The position numbers were made by a program, and so were the translations under genes. A stretch of DNA of 10,577 nucleotides. Origin: Saccoglossus kowalevskii (Eukaryota > Hemichordata > Enteropneusta > Harrimaniidae). Every line of letters starts with the position of its first letter. Position 1 is the stretch's first letter. Under the pieces are notes generated by a model. It did no database searches and had not been told where the DNA came from. It worked only from the letters and a program-made list of their open reading frames with translations. Below are positions 1-9,380 of the stretch, one piece after another. The DNA is taken from the NCBI RefSeq assembly GCF_000003605.2, contig NW_003144290.1:101059-111635 (forward strand). The letters run 5' to 3'.

Positions 1-904
1 GAGCTGATAACTTGTATATGATGCGTATACTATGTGCTACTCTGTGTGTTGCACTGTAATGCTTTGAAAACTATATCCACAATGTACTGTGGTAGCCTTG
101 TTAGGTTTAGATCTGTTTTCGTTTCACCCTGGAACACTTATATCACATTCAACAGTGCTGACTGGCACCCACTGATTTCAGAATGACCACGAATAATCTG
201 CAATCCCTACACATTGGTCAATTCCTCGACTTACGACTACACCCATATGATCTACTATATAAATCATATGTGTATTATAAATCAGAACTTGAAACGCACT
301 GTAGTGTTCTGAGCCTGCAGAACGTAATGACCCAAAATATCCACATGAGATGTTATTCAAAGAAAATAATTAAAATACCCTCGGACAGTATAGGTCTAAT
401 TTCCAAGGTTATCAAAGAATAAAGCGTAGGTAATTACCATATTGCAGGTGGCTAGCCTGAGGGGGAAGTCGCGTGGAAACAGTGGAATTCTTTACCAAAT
501 GTAGGCGAGATTGAATTATAAACCAATATCGCATTGCACGCTGCGTTCATCGATTTAAATGGAACTAACGCATTGTTACGTGACTGGCATATATTATACG
601 TAATAATAAAGTCGTTATTATAGTAGAGTAACTCCAATCAATTCGCTCTATTTCGTATATGCATTTGATGGGAGTGAACATGAATGTAGCCATAATTTCA
701 GAAGCACAGGTTCCTCGAGGACGCATTATCATGTGTATATGGCGAAACAAGTTCACATTCACTGTCAATCACTTATGTATTAGATATGGCGTTCGGTTTC
801 TTTATATTTTTCTCCAGCATTCTTAAAGCAGTAATAATATAAGATGATGTATAATTATGGTTAACCATTAGTTATCCTGACTTGTGTTTTTTTTTATTTT
901 GCAG
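1..904 (+). other. Upstream intron of the P4HTM-like gene (partial)
   Basis: No coding block is supported here. The stretch ends in a strong 3' splice site: a likely branch point CCTGAC with its A at 880, a T-rich tract at 885-900, and CAG at 902-904. An open frame at 183-422 (79 codons) and a short one near 680-826 show no recognisable domain. Neither resembles the hydrophobic anchor segment expected just upstream in this family. I infer that the preceding exon, with the N-terminus and membrane anchor, lies outside the window. An unrecognised exon or 5' UTR cannot be excluded. Confidence 0.65.
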
Positions 905-986
905 ATTGGCCATGAACGGAAACTTGAGCTCGCACCGGGACAGTTTTATACAGTGAGAACACTAAGTCTTCGACCGCTGCTTTTCG
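905..986 (+). CDS. P4HTM: Transmembrane prolyl 4-hydroxylase, internal exon A (juxtamembrane segment)
   Basis: This exon encodes 27 residues plus the first base of a split Glu codon: IGHERKLELAPGQFYTVRTL followed by SLRPLLF. It matches the animal P4HTM segment that follows the membrane anchor (human VGHERK...RTLSLKPLLFE). P4HTM is an ER-membrane 2-oxoglutarate/Fe(II) dioxygenase linked to hydroxylation of HIF-alpha and to calcium binding. The exon is flanked by a strong acceptor (CAG at 902-904 behind a T-rich tract) and a donor GTAGGT at 987. It starts in phase 0 and ends in phase 1. Reading on past the donor gives unrelated residues up to a stop at 1142-1144. The split G plus AA of exon B restores Glu in LLFEIPNF, as in the family. 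The assignment rests on recalled family sequence, not on a search. Confidence 0.9.
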
Positions 987-2373
987 GTAGGTTGTCTCGC
1001 TGTAAATGTGCACTAGTAACACATCTAAATGAATTTACGTGTCCAACTCTACGTTGGGTGGCCAACAAACCAGATAAACATAATATAATAAATTCGGGAA
1101 TAAAGACAATAATATCATACGGTGATTTATTTCTAATACATTAGATGACTGGTTCCAATGCGATTGTCAATCCAAACAGTTTTATTAAAGTTAAACTACA
1201 TTTACATTGGAACTAAACTTGCTTATTTTTCTTGAACGTTTCATCATGGAGAACATGTTAAACCTGTGCAAATTACGTAAATGTAATTAATTGGTTGGCT
1301 GTAACATAGATAATAACGTCTCGACTGTTGGGTCTTTATAAAATCCGATGATACATATTTGATTTCATTTTAAAATAAACAAATCATATAAAACAGTACT
1401 ACTAATTCCCGTCCATCCGGTAATTATGAATACGTCTATTAGACTCGTATGTACGTAGACAATAATTTGAGACTTTCGTCCAAATTAGAGCTTGTCTTGT
1501 TAGGCGCGAGAGAGACTCGAACACTGTTCGATTGCGCCTAGTCCTATTCGGGGTACACAAAAGTCGCGTTGCTCTCTTAGCGACCATTTACGAATATTAT
1601 CTACTAATTTGAATCTGGTATGTATCTAGCTTTGAAAAATTGTCAAGACCTGTTTGCCATGTAAAGACTACTAGTGTGACTAATAACAAATGCAATAACT
1701 ACAAACATTTTTTAAAGAGTACTGGTAGAGATTAAATCTGTTCATTTAGCTGACACATACTTTGTGGTGAGCTTGGTGGTATGTTTTATACTGGATCAAA
1801 CTGACCTACACGGCTTCTTAAGTCACAGTGACAGTAAACCTATTAGTCGTCAGATATAATGGGTTTTCCATAATTTGCACGTGAACAGCTGCATTCGATT
1901 GAGTACCTGAAAAATGGTTTCAACTACTTTTCTACTTTCCACGGATGTTTACATTGAATTAATATGAACCTAACAAACAAAAACCACAAGCTCGTACTTG
2001 TTCATCGAGAATGGATTCACGAGTAAAGATGTGGACAATTTAAAAGCACTGGAAATCCTTCATTTGTTGTTGAACATAATGTTTCAGAAACGAATGAAAA
2101 CGAGCAAAATAAAAAGAGGATCTCGTTTCCGTGGAAACAATGACTGTTATCGTTAATCCTACACTGATGAGCCATTTTGAATTAACAATTGGCAACATCA
2201 CGCACAGCTGAGGTTCATGATTCAGAAACTCAGTTTCGCCAATTATTTTCAAAATATTCAATTAAGGGAATCAATTGCAGGAAATCCCTTTAGCCGCATC
2301 ACATATACACCTTCCATAGTTGTGAAAAGGTATTATCATTGTGAATTTCTTTATGTGTCCTGAATTAACGCAG
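987..2373 (+). other. Intron between exons A and B (phase 1, 1387 bp)
   Basis: It has a GT-AG intron structure with donor GTAGGT at 987 and acceptor CAG at 2371-2373. The acceptor has a poor pyrimidine tract, with purine-rich bases just before it, so it may be a weak site. The intron holds a candidate SINE remnant at about 1408-1600. I see no supported exon or RNA gene in the rest. Confidence 0.85.
1408..1600 (-). mobile_element. Candidate tRNA-derived SINE remnant with 9-bp flanking direct repeats
   Basis: The sequence CTACTAATT occurs at 1399-1407 and again at 1601-1609, which fits a target-site duplication around a 193-bp insertion. Read on the minus strand, the insert has a Pol III A-box-like TCGCTAAGAGAG (1572-1583) and, about 50 bases further on, a B-box-like GTTCGAGTCTC (1512-1522), the normal order in a tRNA-derived SINE head. 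A hairpin of TAGGCGC (1501-1507) with GCGCCTA (1534-1540) lies within the B-box part. Two blocks recur near 9205-9242, supporting a dispersed family. Against this, no A-rich or simple-repeat 3' tail is seen, the A-box has a mismatch, and the T-arm does not pair well. It may instead be a MITE or a chance arrangement. Confidence 0.4.
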
Positions 2374-2567
2374 AAATTCCAAACTTCCTGACTGATGAAG
2401 AGTGTGAGCACATTATACAACTGGCGGAAGAGAAAGAACTCACTAACAGTACTACTCTAGAAGATATGGAGGAATACGACGAGGAACCTGAAGAAGTTGA
2501 TATGAATATGGAAGACTTGTTTGAGGGTTTAGACGAAAACAAAGACGGTTTCCTTGATGTGGACGAG
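2374..2567 (+). CDS. P4HTM: Transmembrane prolyl 4-hydroxylase, internal exon B (FLTDEEC motif and first EF-hand)
   Basis: This exon completes the split Glu and encodes 64 more residues, from [20 protein letters not shown] to [17 protein letters not shown] is the start of the conserved P4HTM luminal region (human IPGFLTDEEC). Residues 29-47 are strongly acidic (EDMEEYDEEPEEV...). Residues 53-64, DENKDGFLDVDE, form a textbook 12-residue EF-hand loop: D1, N3, D5, G6, hydrophobic at 8, D9 and E12. All calcium-ligand side chains are present, so calcium binding is likely. The exon ends in phase 0 straight after Glu12. The donor GAG|GTATTT lacks the usual G at +5, and the acceptor has a poor pyrimidine tract, so both sites look weaker than those of exons A and C. 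The opposite-strand open frame at 2351-2542 is a shadow of this exon. Confidence 0.95.
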
Positions 2568-3653
2568 GTATTTAGTTTTCATTTGTTTTTCATGAATGCG
2601 CTCTTATTTTAAGTGTGGCTGTCTGTGTATTCTCTGTCAGCATGCCATAAACCGTAATTGAGTTTCATTTCATGCCTCCCTGGGGCGCCAATTTATGGGT
2701 GTGCGTGCCATACGTTTATTATATGAAATTATAAAGTGAATAACATATTGAGTTGATATCCATATATCGTTTGTGTGTATGCCTAATTAGTTAGTATCAA
2801 TGCTCTTAAAAAATATAACAATTGTCCCACAGAGAGTGTATTTAAATCACACGTTTCACGCGCACATTACATCGCAGTGTGAGTTGTAATGGCTATATAA
2901 CAAATACAAATCGTGCATACTAATTGCTTTGATTATTCATTAATCGATGCTTCAATTCTTATATATTTTTCACTTAAATTTCGTGCCAATTAAATTGTGT
3001 TAGATTCGTGTATCGTCGCAGTTAGCACGCATATCATTTTACAATTTACTTTTAATTAATGTCTAGTAGATTACAATATATATTATAAACATGTTTTTTC
3101 AGATATAGTTCTTTCGATATTTGAATCTGCACGTAGGCATTTGATGTTTTGATAATTGATCATGCCCGCGGCTCCAGTCCCCTGGCTTGATTTGACTTAA
3201 ACAAAACCACTGGACTTATCAGCAGGGAATACAAAAAACAACATCTTGTTAATCCTTTAAAAGCTAGGTTTTTGTATATAGAACTTGAAATATTCAAATG
3301 GCGAATTTGCATCGCGACTCGCACACTGCGTACTTTTTTCACATTTCGAAATTACTATCAAATATGTTCATTAACAGCCTGTAATAACGCATATGAAAAG
3401 CGCACATGGTTGATTCTTTTATATTTGTATAATGCATGCAATTATTTTGTACTGTGAAAGATGGAAACTGGAAAGGTAAAACATTTTTTTCTCCGCGCCA
3501 ACGTGTACCAATCTATTTTCTTGATGACACATCTTCGGGGCAAGACAGCGATAAGATCTATAGCCCGAGGGCACTGAATATGAATCCAAATTGAAAATTG
3601 CTGAAACATTACCCGCCTCGCTAACAAGATTCCGTTTATCCTATAAGGTGCTT

Positions 3654-3822
3654 ACTTCCGTGCAATTTCATTATAAAGGGGGCCGCACTGTGATCTCACT
3701 ATTCATATAGTGTCGATCAGATGGAATTTTAGTGAGATTGTAAATATGGACGTATCTTATAAAAAAAAGAATCGAATGTCGTAAAATTTAAATGAAATTT
3801 CAATAAGATGAAATTCGGAAGT
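3654..3822. mobile_element. Possible MITE: inverted repeat pair of about 169 bp
   Basis: The left end has ACTTCCG (3654-3660) and, after three extra bases, AATTTCAT (3664-3671). The right end has the contiguous reverse complement ATGAAATTCGGAAGT (3808-3822). A second, inner pair, ATCTCACTA (3693-3701) and TAGTGAGAT (3730-3738), is a perfect 9-bp inverted repeat. No clear target-site duplication was seen and the interior is AT-rich and non-coding. The arrangement suggests a small inverted-repeat element but could be chance in AT-rich DNA. Confidence 0.25.
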
Positions 3823-4660
3823 GATAATTGTATCTTGCGAGATATGTGCGCGAGTAAAAACAAACCAGAAAACAAAAATAAATGGCATATCCGTGTAGTT
3901 GATCCACGTAAGGATGTGTGGAAACACTACACTGATTGAATTTTCTACAGCATATTAGTTGACGAATTAGGTGAGACTGCATCCATGCTCTTGTGAATTC
4001 CTATCATCTTGATCGACATTATCTCGCATGTACATAAAACCACTCTGCTGTGTATGATTAGCAAATGTTCAGAAGATTGGACACAAGATACCTTCTATCC
4101 ATGAAATGCAAGTGAAGGGTTTTCATGTTCAGTCTGTTAACTGATATCCCCAGAGGTTCGAGTAGTATGGATTTATCTGCTGTGTTTGTCGAGATTACCG
4201 CTTACCGATGGGCAGTGTGTCTGTCGTCAACGGTTAACGTGATGTCTAATGCACCGAACTATTGACATATACGTATTTGATTTTTCGTTATGGCAATTAC
4301 GTGTTTATATTCATACTTAGAGGTGAAACAATACATACCTCATAATTCATAGATACGCGATGATTATGGTGTATGCATAACGTTTATAGTAACCAGCATA
4401 CAATGTTACTTAGGGTTTGTGATTTATGTTGATTTATGGACCCTCTGAAAACGATACAATCACAGAATGCACGAAATATGCATCGACTAAGGTCACAGAT
4501 ACCACTGACCAATTAGCGTAAGGGTGAGCAATTCCTTGTCTGATAGAAGTGGCGATATGGATTGTTTGCCACGATACATATCGTGCATGCAGTGGTATGT
4601 CTAATGTTATGTGCAATTAATTGAATGTTCATTATCTAAACAAGAAGAAATGTCCACATT

Positions 4661-5110
4661 GGTTGATAGAACCATTGTTAGAATCGATCACTAAACAATA
4701 AACAGATGATGCTGGTTGATAGAACCATTCACTAAACAATGAAGGAAAGATGCTGGTTGAAATAACCAATTACTGAACAATGAAGGAATGGTGCTGGTTG
4801 ATGGAACTATTCACTAAACAATGAAGGAATGGTGCTGGTTGAAAGAACTATTCACTAAACAATGAAGGAATGGTGCTGGTTGAAAGAACTATTCACTAAA
4901 CAATGAAGGAAAGATGCTGGTTGAAATAACCAATTACTGAACAATGAAGGAATGGTGTTGGTTGGTAGAACTATTCACTGAACACTGAATGGTGCTGGTT
5001 GATGGAACTATTCACTAAACAATGAGGGAATGATGCTGGTTGATAGAACCAATCACTGAACAATGAAGAAACGATGCTGGTTGATATGACTATTCACTGA
5101 TAGATGATAC
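4661..5110 (+). repeat. 41-bp minisatellite, about 10.7 copies
   Basis: Units start with GGTTGAWAGAACYAT and run to GGTGCT or AGATGCT. Unit starts are 4661 (a diverged 53-bp unit), 4714, 4755, 4796, 4837, 4878, 4919, 4960 (a 37-bp unit), 4997, 5038 and 5079 (partial). Units differ at a few positions. The unit at 4755 and the unit at 4919 are near-identical and share variants (GAAATAACC, TTACTGAACA) absent from the units between them, which points to duplication of a block of four units (164 bp). Several units carry a small inverted repeat, GGTT with AACC around five bases. The array ends 162 bases before exon C. Confidence 0.95.
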
Positions 5111-5112
5111 TA

Positions 5113-5150
5113 GTACATACATACATGTATGCATACATAAATACATACGT
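5113..5150 (+). repeat. Degenerate TACA/ATAC microsatellite
   Basis: Imperfect (ATAC)n directly follows the minisatellite. It includes the perfect 14-bp palindrome ATGTATGCATACAT at 5125-5138. It lies about 120 bases upstream of the exon C acceptor. Confidence 0.85.
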
Positions 5151-5272
5151 AATCTAGTTATACGCTTTTTGAGACTAACTAGCTGCTGTCAGAAACATAT
5201 TTTAAGACGCTGCAAACAGCATATATATTCCAGTTTTATTAATTCTGTAGTTTGTTCATTTTTCTAATGCAG

Positions 5273-5334
5273 ATCGTAAACAGTCTGGAAGTGGCTCATG
5301 GCGGTTTCTTCTCCGAAAACGATATTAAAGATAT
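5273..5334 (+). CDS. P4HTM: Transmembrane prolyl 4-hydroxylase, internal exon C (EF-hand linker)
   Basis: This exon encodes 20 residues, IVNSLEVAHGGFFSENDIKD, plus the first two bases (AT) of a split codon that is probably Met. It follows the EF-hand loop of exon B in frame and matches the family pattern in which the exiting helix of EF-hand 1 runs into the entering helix of EF-hand 2 (human [22 protein letters not shown]). Splice sites are good: a T-rich tract then CAG at 5270-5272, and a consensus-like donor GTGAGT at 5335. The exon runs from phase 0 to phase 2. It is too short to recognise alone; the call depends on the frame match and position relative to exons A and B. The next exon should start with G to complete Met and carry the second EF-hand loop; it was not found here. 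Confidence 0.88.
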
Positions 5335-5808
5335 GTGAGTACATCATCAATAGTATTTTACATATCTTATCTTATGTCATGGATAAGTTAGTGATAAGTT
5401 TGATATTTATACACTCAAATCAAAACCACGTCAGTTCAATGGGAAGGTGAAATTACATTTATATTGATTAAGCAATCGATCAAGCATGAACAGTGTTGTA
5501 TTCTGGGTTGGATGGTGTTGAATGACAAATCTTGTATTCAAATTACAAAAAAAAAGCTTGCTGTTCACAAGCTAAAAACGTATTAGCCTTATGTTGGTAT
5601 TATTGTACAGTAATTTTTACCTTGAATGCCTTGAACGTTTACGTAGAATATAAGAAATGTGTTTGTGAAATGTGCGCTGATAAAGCAGGACACAATTTTC
5701 CAAGACATTTCAAGAAATCTTTAAGGAGCAACAGCTAAGGAAATGTATTAAACTTGTGAAATCTCTTTTCTTCATTTCTTCATGGAATCAACACTGGCGC
5801 GTTTGCTC

Positions 5809-5822
5809 GGTAACATGGCAAC
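5809..5822 (+). promoter_or_regulatory. RFX half-site direct repeat
   Basis: GGTAACATGGCAAC contains two RFX-type half-sites (GGYAAC) in direct orientation with a 2-bp spacer. A classical X-box has them inverted, so this is at best a partial match. Function is not shown. Confidence 0.2.
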
Positions 5823-7156
5823 CACACGAATAGAAACTCGCCTTTTCGAAGTGTCATTACGATCAAAATCAGACAGAACAGTCAGCAGCCGTGTATTGGA
5901 CGTCAACTATAAGTATATATCAGAATATCACGTCAGAATAGAGTTGTAGTTAATTGTTTGGTAATTTGAATATGCTCAGATATATAATTTGTTTGTAATA
6001 TAAGCCAAACAAGGTATTTTTCACAGACCGCAATAACAAACTCATACTTGAAAATTTGTTTCAATATATAATGCAGACGGTGATTATTGTTTGTCTCAAC
6101 GATGTAACATTCGTGCAATCCAAACTTGTAGGAGTAGTTAGCTCAATCGAACATACGTGACACGACATGACCATATTAGGGGAACGGAGCAAAAGCAATC
6201 GGATTAGAAGATCCATCGCATGATTTCCATCAGGCAGCTGTACTAATCTATACCCAGCGGTACATGTATATACGCCAATAGAAATGAAAATATAGATGCG
6301 CATGCCGGGTTATTTCAAATAACAAACGTGTTGTCTCCATCGCCGACCACACTGTATATTGTATTCTTGTCGTGATTACTGTTTTTTTCACAAGAAAACT
6401 GGCGAACAACTTTAAAACCCTTGGCAATAAGGATTGAATTGTATCTTTGTGGAAACATGCTCATAGGGGACATCGATCTGATTTCAGCATTTGCCTTAAT
6501 CTGTAGAATAGATGTATCCTCTTATAGCTATAATCCACAGGCTCTGTATTGCAACAGTACAGTCAGAGTAAATTAATCATGAAATATTTATATGTTTCGT
6601 GAATTGGGGATGGCATGGTATATTTGCAAAATATTATCACGCCCATGAATACATTCATAGGAATTGACATTTAATGAGATGTTCTTTTTTTATTTTAATT
6701 GGGAACGTAGTAGAGATGAAACCATTGCATCGACATCATTGTTCTGTTCAGTATCTACGTGGGAGCGTATAGGATATTTGTCGTGCTCGTTATATCTGCT
6801 GACGTCCATATAATATGTGATACGTGTTGTTAATCGAGTGCGTATAAGTAACGCCTTCGATATTGATGAGTGAATATAAGCCACTAAATTTATATGTAAA
6901 TCACGTTTTTTATTTTTATAAAGTTTGCAATATTTTCTGTCACCGATTATAGCTTATATTATACGTGTCTGTCGGCTATTGGTGTTGACGAAATTTGACA
7001 TCAAGTTCTTGCGAGCAGTATTGAATGTTCTCAAAGTTGGTACACGTATTTGAGATGAACTAGTGTGGCTGTGCTTGTGGCAGCCATGCTTGCATCTTTC
7101 ATACTTCTGAGTTTAAGTTTAACTGTATCATGTTGACAGACATTAATAAATTGGCA

Positions 7157-7182
7157 GTCACGTGACCTTTACCGCCATATTG
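7157..7182. promoter_or_regulatory. CLEAR-type E-box next to a YY1-like site
   Basis: GTCACGTGAC at 7157-7166 is a perfect 10-bp palindrome and identical to the vertebrate CLEAR/E-box consensus bound by TFEB/MITF/USF-type bHLH-ZIP factors. Five bases later, ACCGCCATATTG at 7171-7182 is the reverse complement of a YY1-like core (AATATGGCGG). This pairing is often found near transcription start sites. It lies deep in an intron, so it could be an enhancer, an alternative promoter or chance. Confidence 0.35.
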
Positions 7183-8405
7183 TATTTACCAAGAAATGGT
7201 ACAAAACAATGTATTCTTCTTTTTCACCTGTCATTTGGGTTATTGCATGTATGTATCCAGAGTTGCGATTAGCCTCGTGGTCGATTTATTGACACCATCG
7301 CCCAAATTTATAACTGATTTATTAACTGAAACTTTAAAAATGGGCAGTATTCAAATCTATTCTGTCTGTAGCTTATATCAACGCATTCATATCAAACTTC
7401 TTTAGTTTCCAATGGGAAACTTGATTCCTGAACCTCTGATGCTTACAGCTTTGATGTTTAATTGATTAATTTCGCTTTAGAGGCTACCGCTTGAATTCAA
7501 ATGTGAATGTCTTTCATGGTATCACATGGTATCTTTCATGCATATGAGCGCTCAATCATTTCTCGTCATCTTATGGTACGTGTTTGATGCTTTCAATATT
7601 TATTTGAATCAGAATTTTATTGCTCAAATCATATGACTGTTAGGAAATAGATTGTGCCCAACCCATCATGTTCAGCAAATACAACCGGGATAATTTAGCT
7701 AAAGTGATATGGGTGAACTTTTACTTGTGTGAAAGTTAATCACTTCAGGGAGTGTATTAGAGTAACGCACGTAACACTCGGTTGCAAGATGTCAACTTCT
7801 GTTTACCCGTATATAAGGTAGCCTATATTGATATCGTGACTTTTCTTTTGCGGGAACACTTAATTTGCGAATCAGAGTTAGATTCACACGTGGCCAATTA
7901 AAGCGTAAAGCACTTAACAATCCAAATTTGCGCTGAAAATAGAAACAATTCCACTGTGGCTTCATTATTCTGCGCATTAAACACATAACCCTAACAATAT
8001 GGCTGAGCAGAGAATGTATTTTCGGAGTAATTGGACTTTCTTTCTCCGGAATGTATTTTAATGAGACAGGTATATTTTATAGCGCTCTTGCTCAACATCT
8101 GTGAATTTCGCTAATGATATCTGTGTTGCATAGGAACCACAGTTGTAACCAGCGAAACCCCACTCGATGACAATGTGTTTATTTTACCGTGGCATTTTAT
8201 ATTGCATTCAATTCAATGACACGATTCAAATATTAATTCGAGCAGCTTTATTTGGGACACAAAGTATGTTACAAAATGATGATAAAAACAAATCGATTAG
8301 AACATAATAAACATTTTCCGGATAAGATCGTTGATCACACATATTTCAGATAATATTCATTTGTTTTGTTTTACATGTGTATGTGCGCAGTGTACACATA
8401 CATTG

Positions 8406-8435
8406 TATATAAAGTCGATCGGTTTCCATAGCAAC
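8406..8435 (+). promoter_or_regulatory. TATA-like box followed by a complete RFX X-box
   Basis: TATATAAAG at 8406-8414 is followed by GTTTCCATAGCAAC at 8422-8435, which fits the full X-box pattern RYYNYY-AT-RRNRAC. X-boxes are bound by RFX factors and are common upstream of cilia genes. Homeodomain-like ATCAATTAATCA follows nearby. No transcript start is visible, and the site is inside an intron of a gene not known for cilia function. Confidence 0.35.
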
Positions 8436-8681
8436 GGTGTTATCAATCAATTAATCAACTAAATAGTTGCATTATATTAGAGAAAAGAAATAAAAGACAC
8501 ATCTTGCAGCCATTCAAAATGTTAATTTCTAGACATGGTGTGATCGTGTATTTAATCAATATAGTTGAATATTTGCACGAATTTCTGAATGATTGGTTTA
8601 TAATCTAAAAAAAAAATCTATTCATTAAAATGAGAAATATAATACTAGAAACACAGAGATTAGCACGTATCTATGATTTGA

Positions 8682-8733
8682 GGAGCTCCATAATATGGAG
8701 AACGCGTGACTGTATTGTGTTGTAGTGTCACGC
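8682..8733. repeat. Overlapping small palindromes
   Basis: GGAGCTCC (8682-8689) overlaps CTCCATA-A-TATGGAG (8686-8700). An inverted pair GCGTGAC (8704-8710) and GTCACGC (8727-8733) follows with a 16-base loop. The first two share CTCC and could form alternative hairpins. No known element was recognised. Confidence 0.4.
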
Positions 8734-9196
8734 TCATGGAATTGGCACGTTAACGACACAATGGTTTGTGTGAAGACAATCTGATTGCCGATGGGTTTAT
8801 ATGTTTTGATTTTGTTATTAAAATTCGCTTGTTGATATTCGTGATAGCAACCCTTCATTGACACCTCCCTTGATTGATTGGTTTTCTTTTCATGGACTAT
8901 GCTGTGTATTACGAGAAACATTGTTGTTTCGGTCTTCTATTTGATAGTATGAATAGGTTCGAACCGTTTGTATTGCTGAAATTAAGCGTGCTGTCATTTT
9001 GTGAAAGCTTGTTCAGTGTAAAAATAATTAAATGTAGCCTCGCATTAGTTTTTAGTCGTGCATATGACCAAATGCTGTATACAGAAGCATTATCGTCTGG
9101 TATTCCCACTTATGCACTCCATGGTAAATACCTCGATTTGTCAGTTCTTTGTTGAGCTGAGAGTTCTCTTTTCAGAATTATATAGAGTTAGGGGGT

Positions 9197-9311
9197 GGTG
9201 GTCGTCGCGCCGAGTCCTGTTCGATATGGGACTCATAGCGACGTATACAACGCGTGTAAAATACATTGTTTGTTTACATGAAATTCGAACACGCGCTGCG
9301 GGGCGACCACC
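9197..9311. repeat. Inverted repeat related to the SINE-like element at 1408-1600
   Basis: The left arm, GGTGGTCG (9197-9204) through GTTCGA (9219-9224), is mirrored by TCGAAC (9285-9290) through CGACCACC (9304-9311). Arms are 28 and 27 bases with mismatches between. A 6-bp stem GAGTCC/GGACTC lies inside the left half (9212-9234). The block 9205-9223 matches 1532-1550 at 16 of 19 bases and CTCATAGCGAC (9232-9242) matches CTCTTAGCGAC (1574-1584) at 10 of 11, in the same order and orientation. I infer a truncated or internally deleted, possibly head-to-head, copy of the same family. Confidence 0.4.
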
Positions 9312-9380
9312 GCGCTTTAAGCATAGTTTTCAAGAGTAAGTTCACGCCGCATCAGCTATATCACGTCGCAACAATCATGC

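Larger units (their letters stand above)
2568..5272 (+). other. Intron between exons B and C (phase 0, 2705 bp)
   Basis: Donor GTATTT at 2568 and acceptor AG at 5271-5272, the latter behind a T-rich tract at 5250-5264. Between 2568 and 3650 I see only AT-rich unique-looking DNA with no supported exon. A possible MITE lies at 3654-3822. From 3823 to 4660 I see nothing recognisable. The last 600 bases hold a 41-bp minisatellite and a TACA-type microsatellite. Confidence 0.85.

Noticed and set aside
183-422. 79-codon open frame after an acceptor-like TTTCAG
   Set aside because: No recognisable domain, no clear donor, and no match to the membrane-anchor segment expected before exon A.
680-826. 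Short open frame with a hydrophobic end, considered as the anchor exon
   Set aside because: No family resemblance and no donor preserving phase 0 into exon A.
884-1144. 86-codon open frame containing exon A
   Set aside because: Only 905-986 is coding. The start lies in the acceptor tract and the sequence after 986 is intron read-through.
3160-3190. B-box-like sequence in a GC-rich patch, considered as a tRNA or SINE
   Set aside because: The T-arm stem does not pair and no A-box is found at a suitable distance.
7196-7405. 69-codon open frame just after the E-box/YY1 pair
   Set aside because: No domain recognised and no evidence of transcription; position after a promoter-like motif alone is not enough.
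8874-9155. 93-codon + strand open frame and the opposite 98-codon frame at 8625-8921
   Set aside because: No recognisable domain or splice context; lengths are within reach of chance in this much intron.
9205-9240. tRNA T-arm-like GTTCGA hairpin
   Set aside because: The stem encloses an 11-base loop and there is no acceptor, D or anticodon arm, so it is not a tRNA gene.
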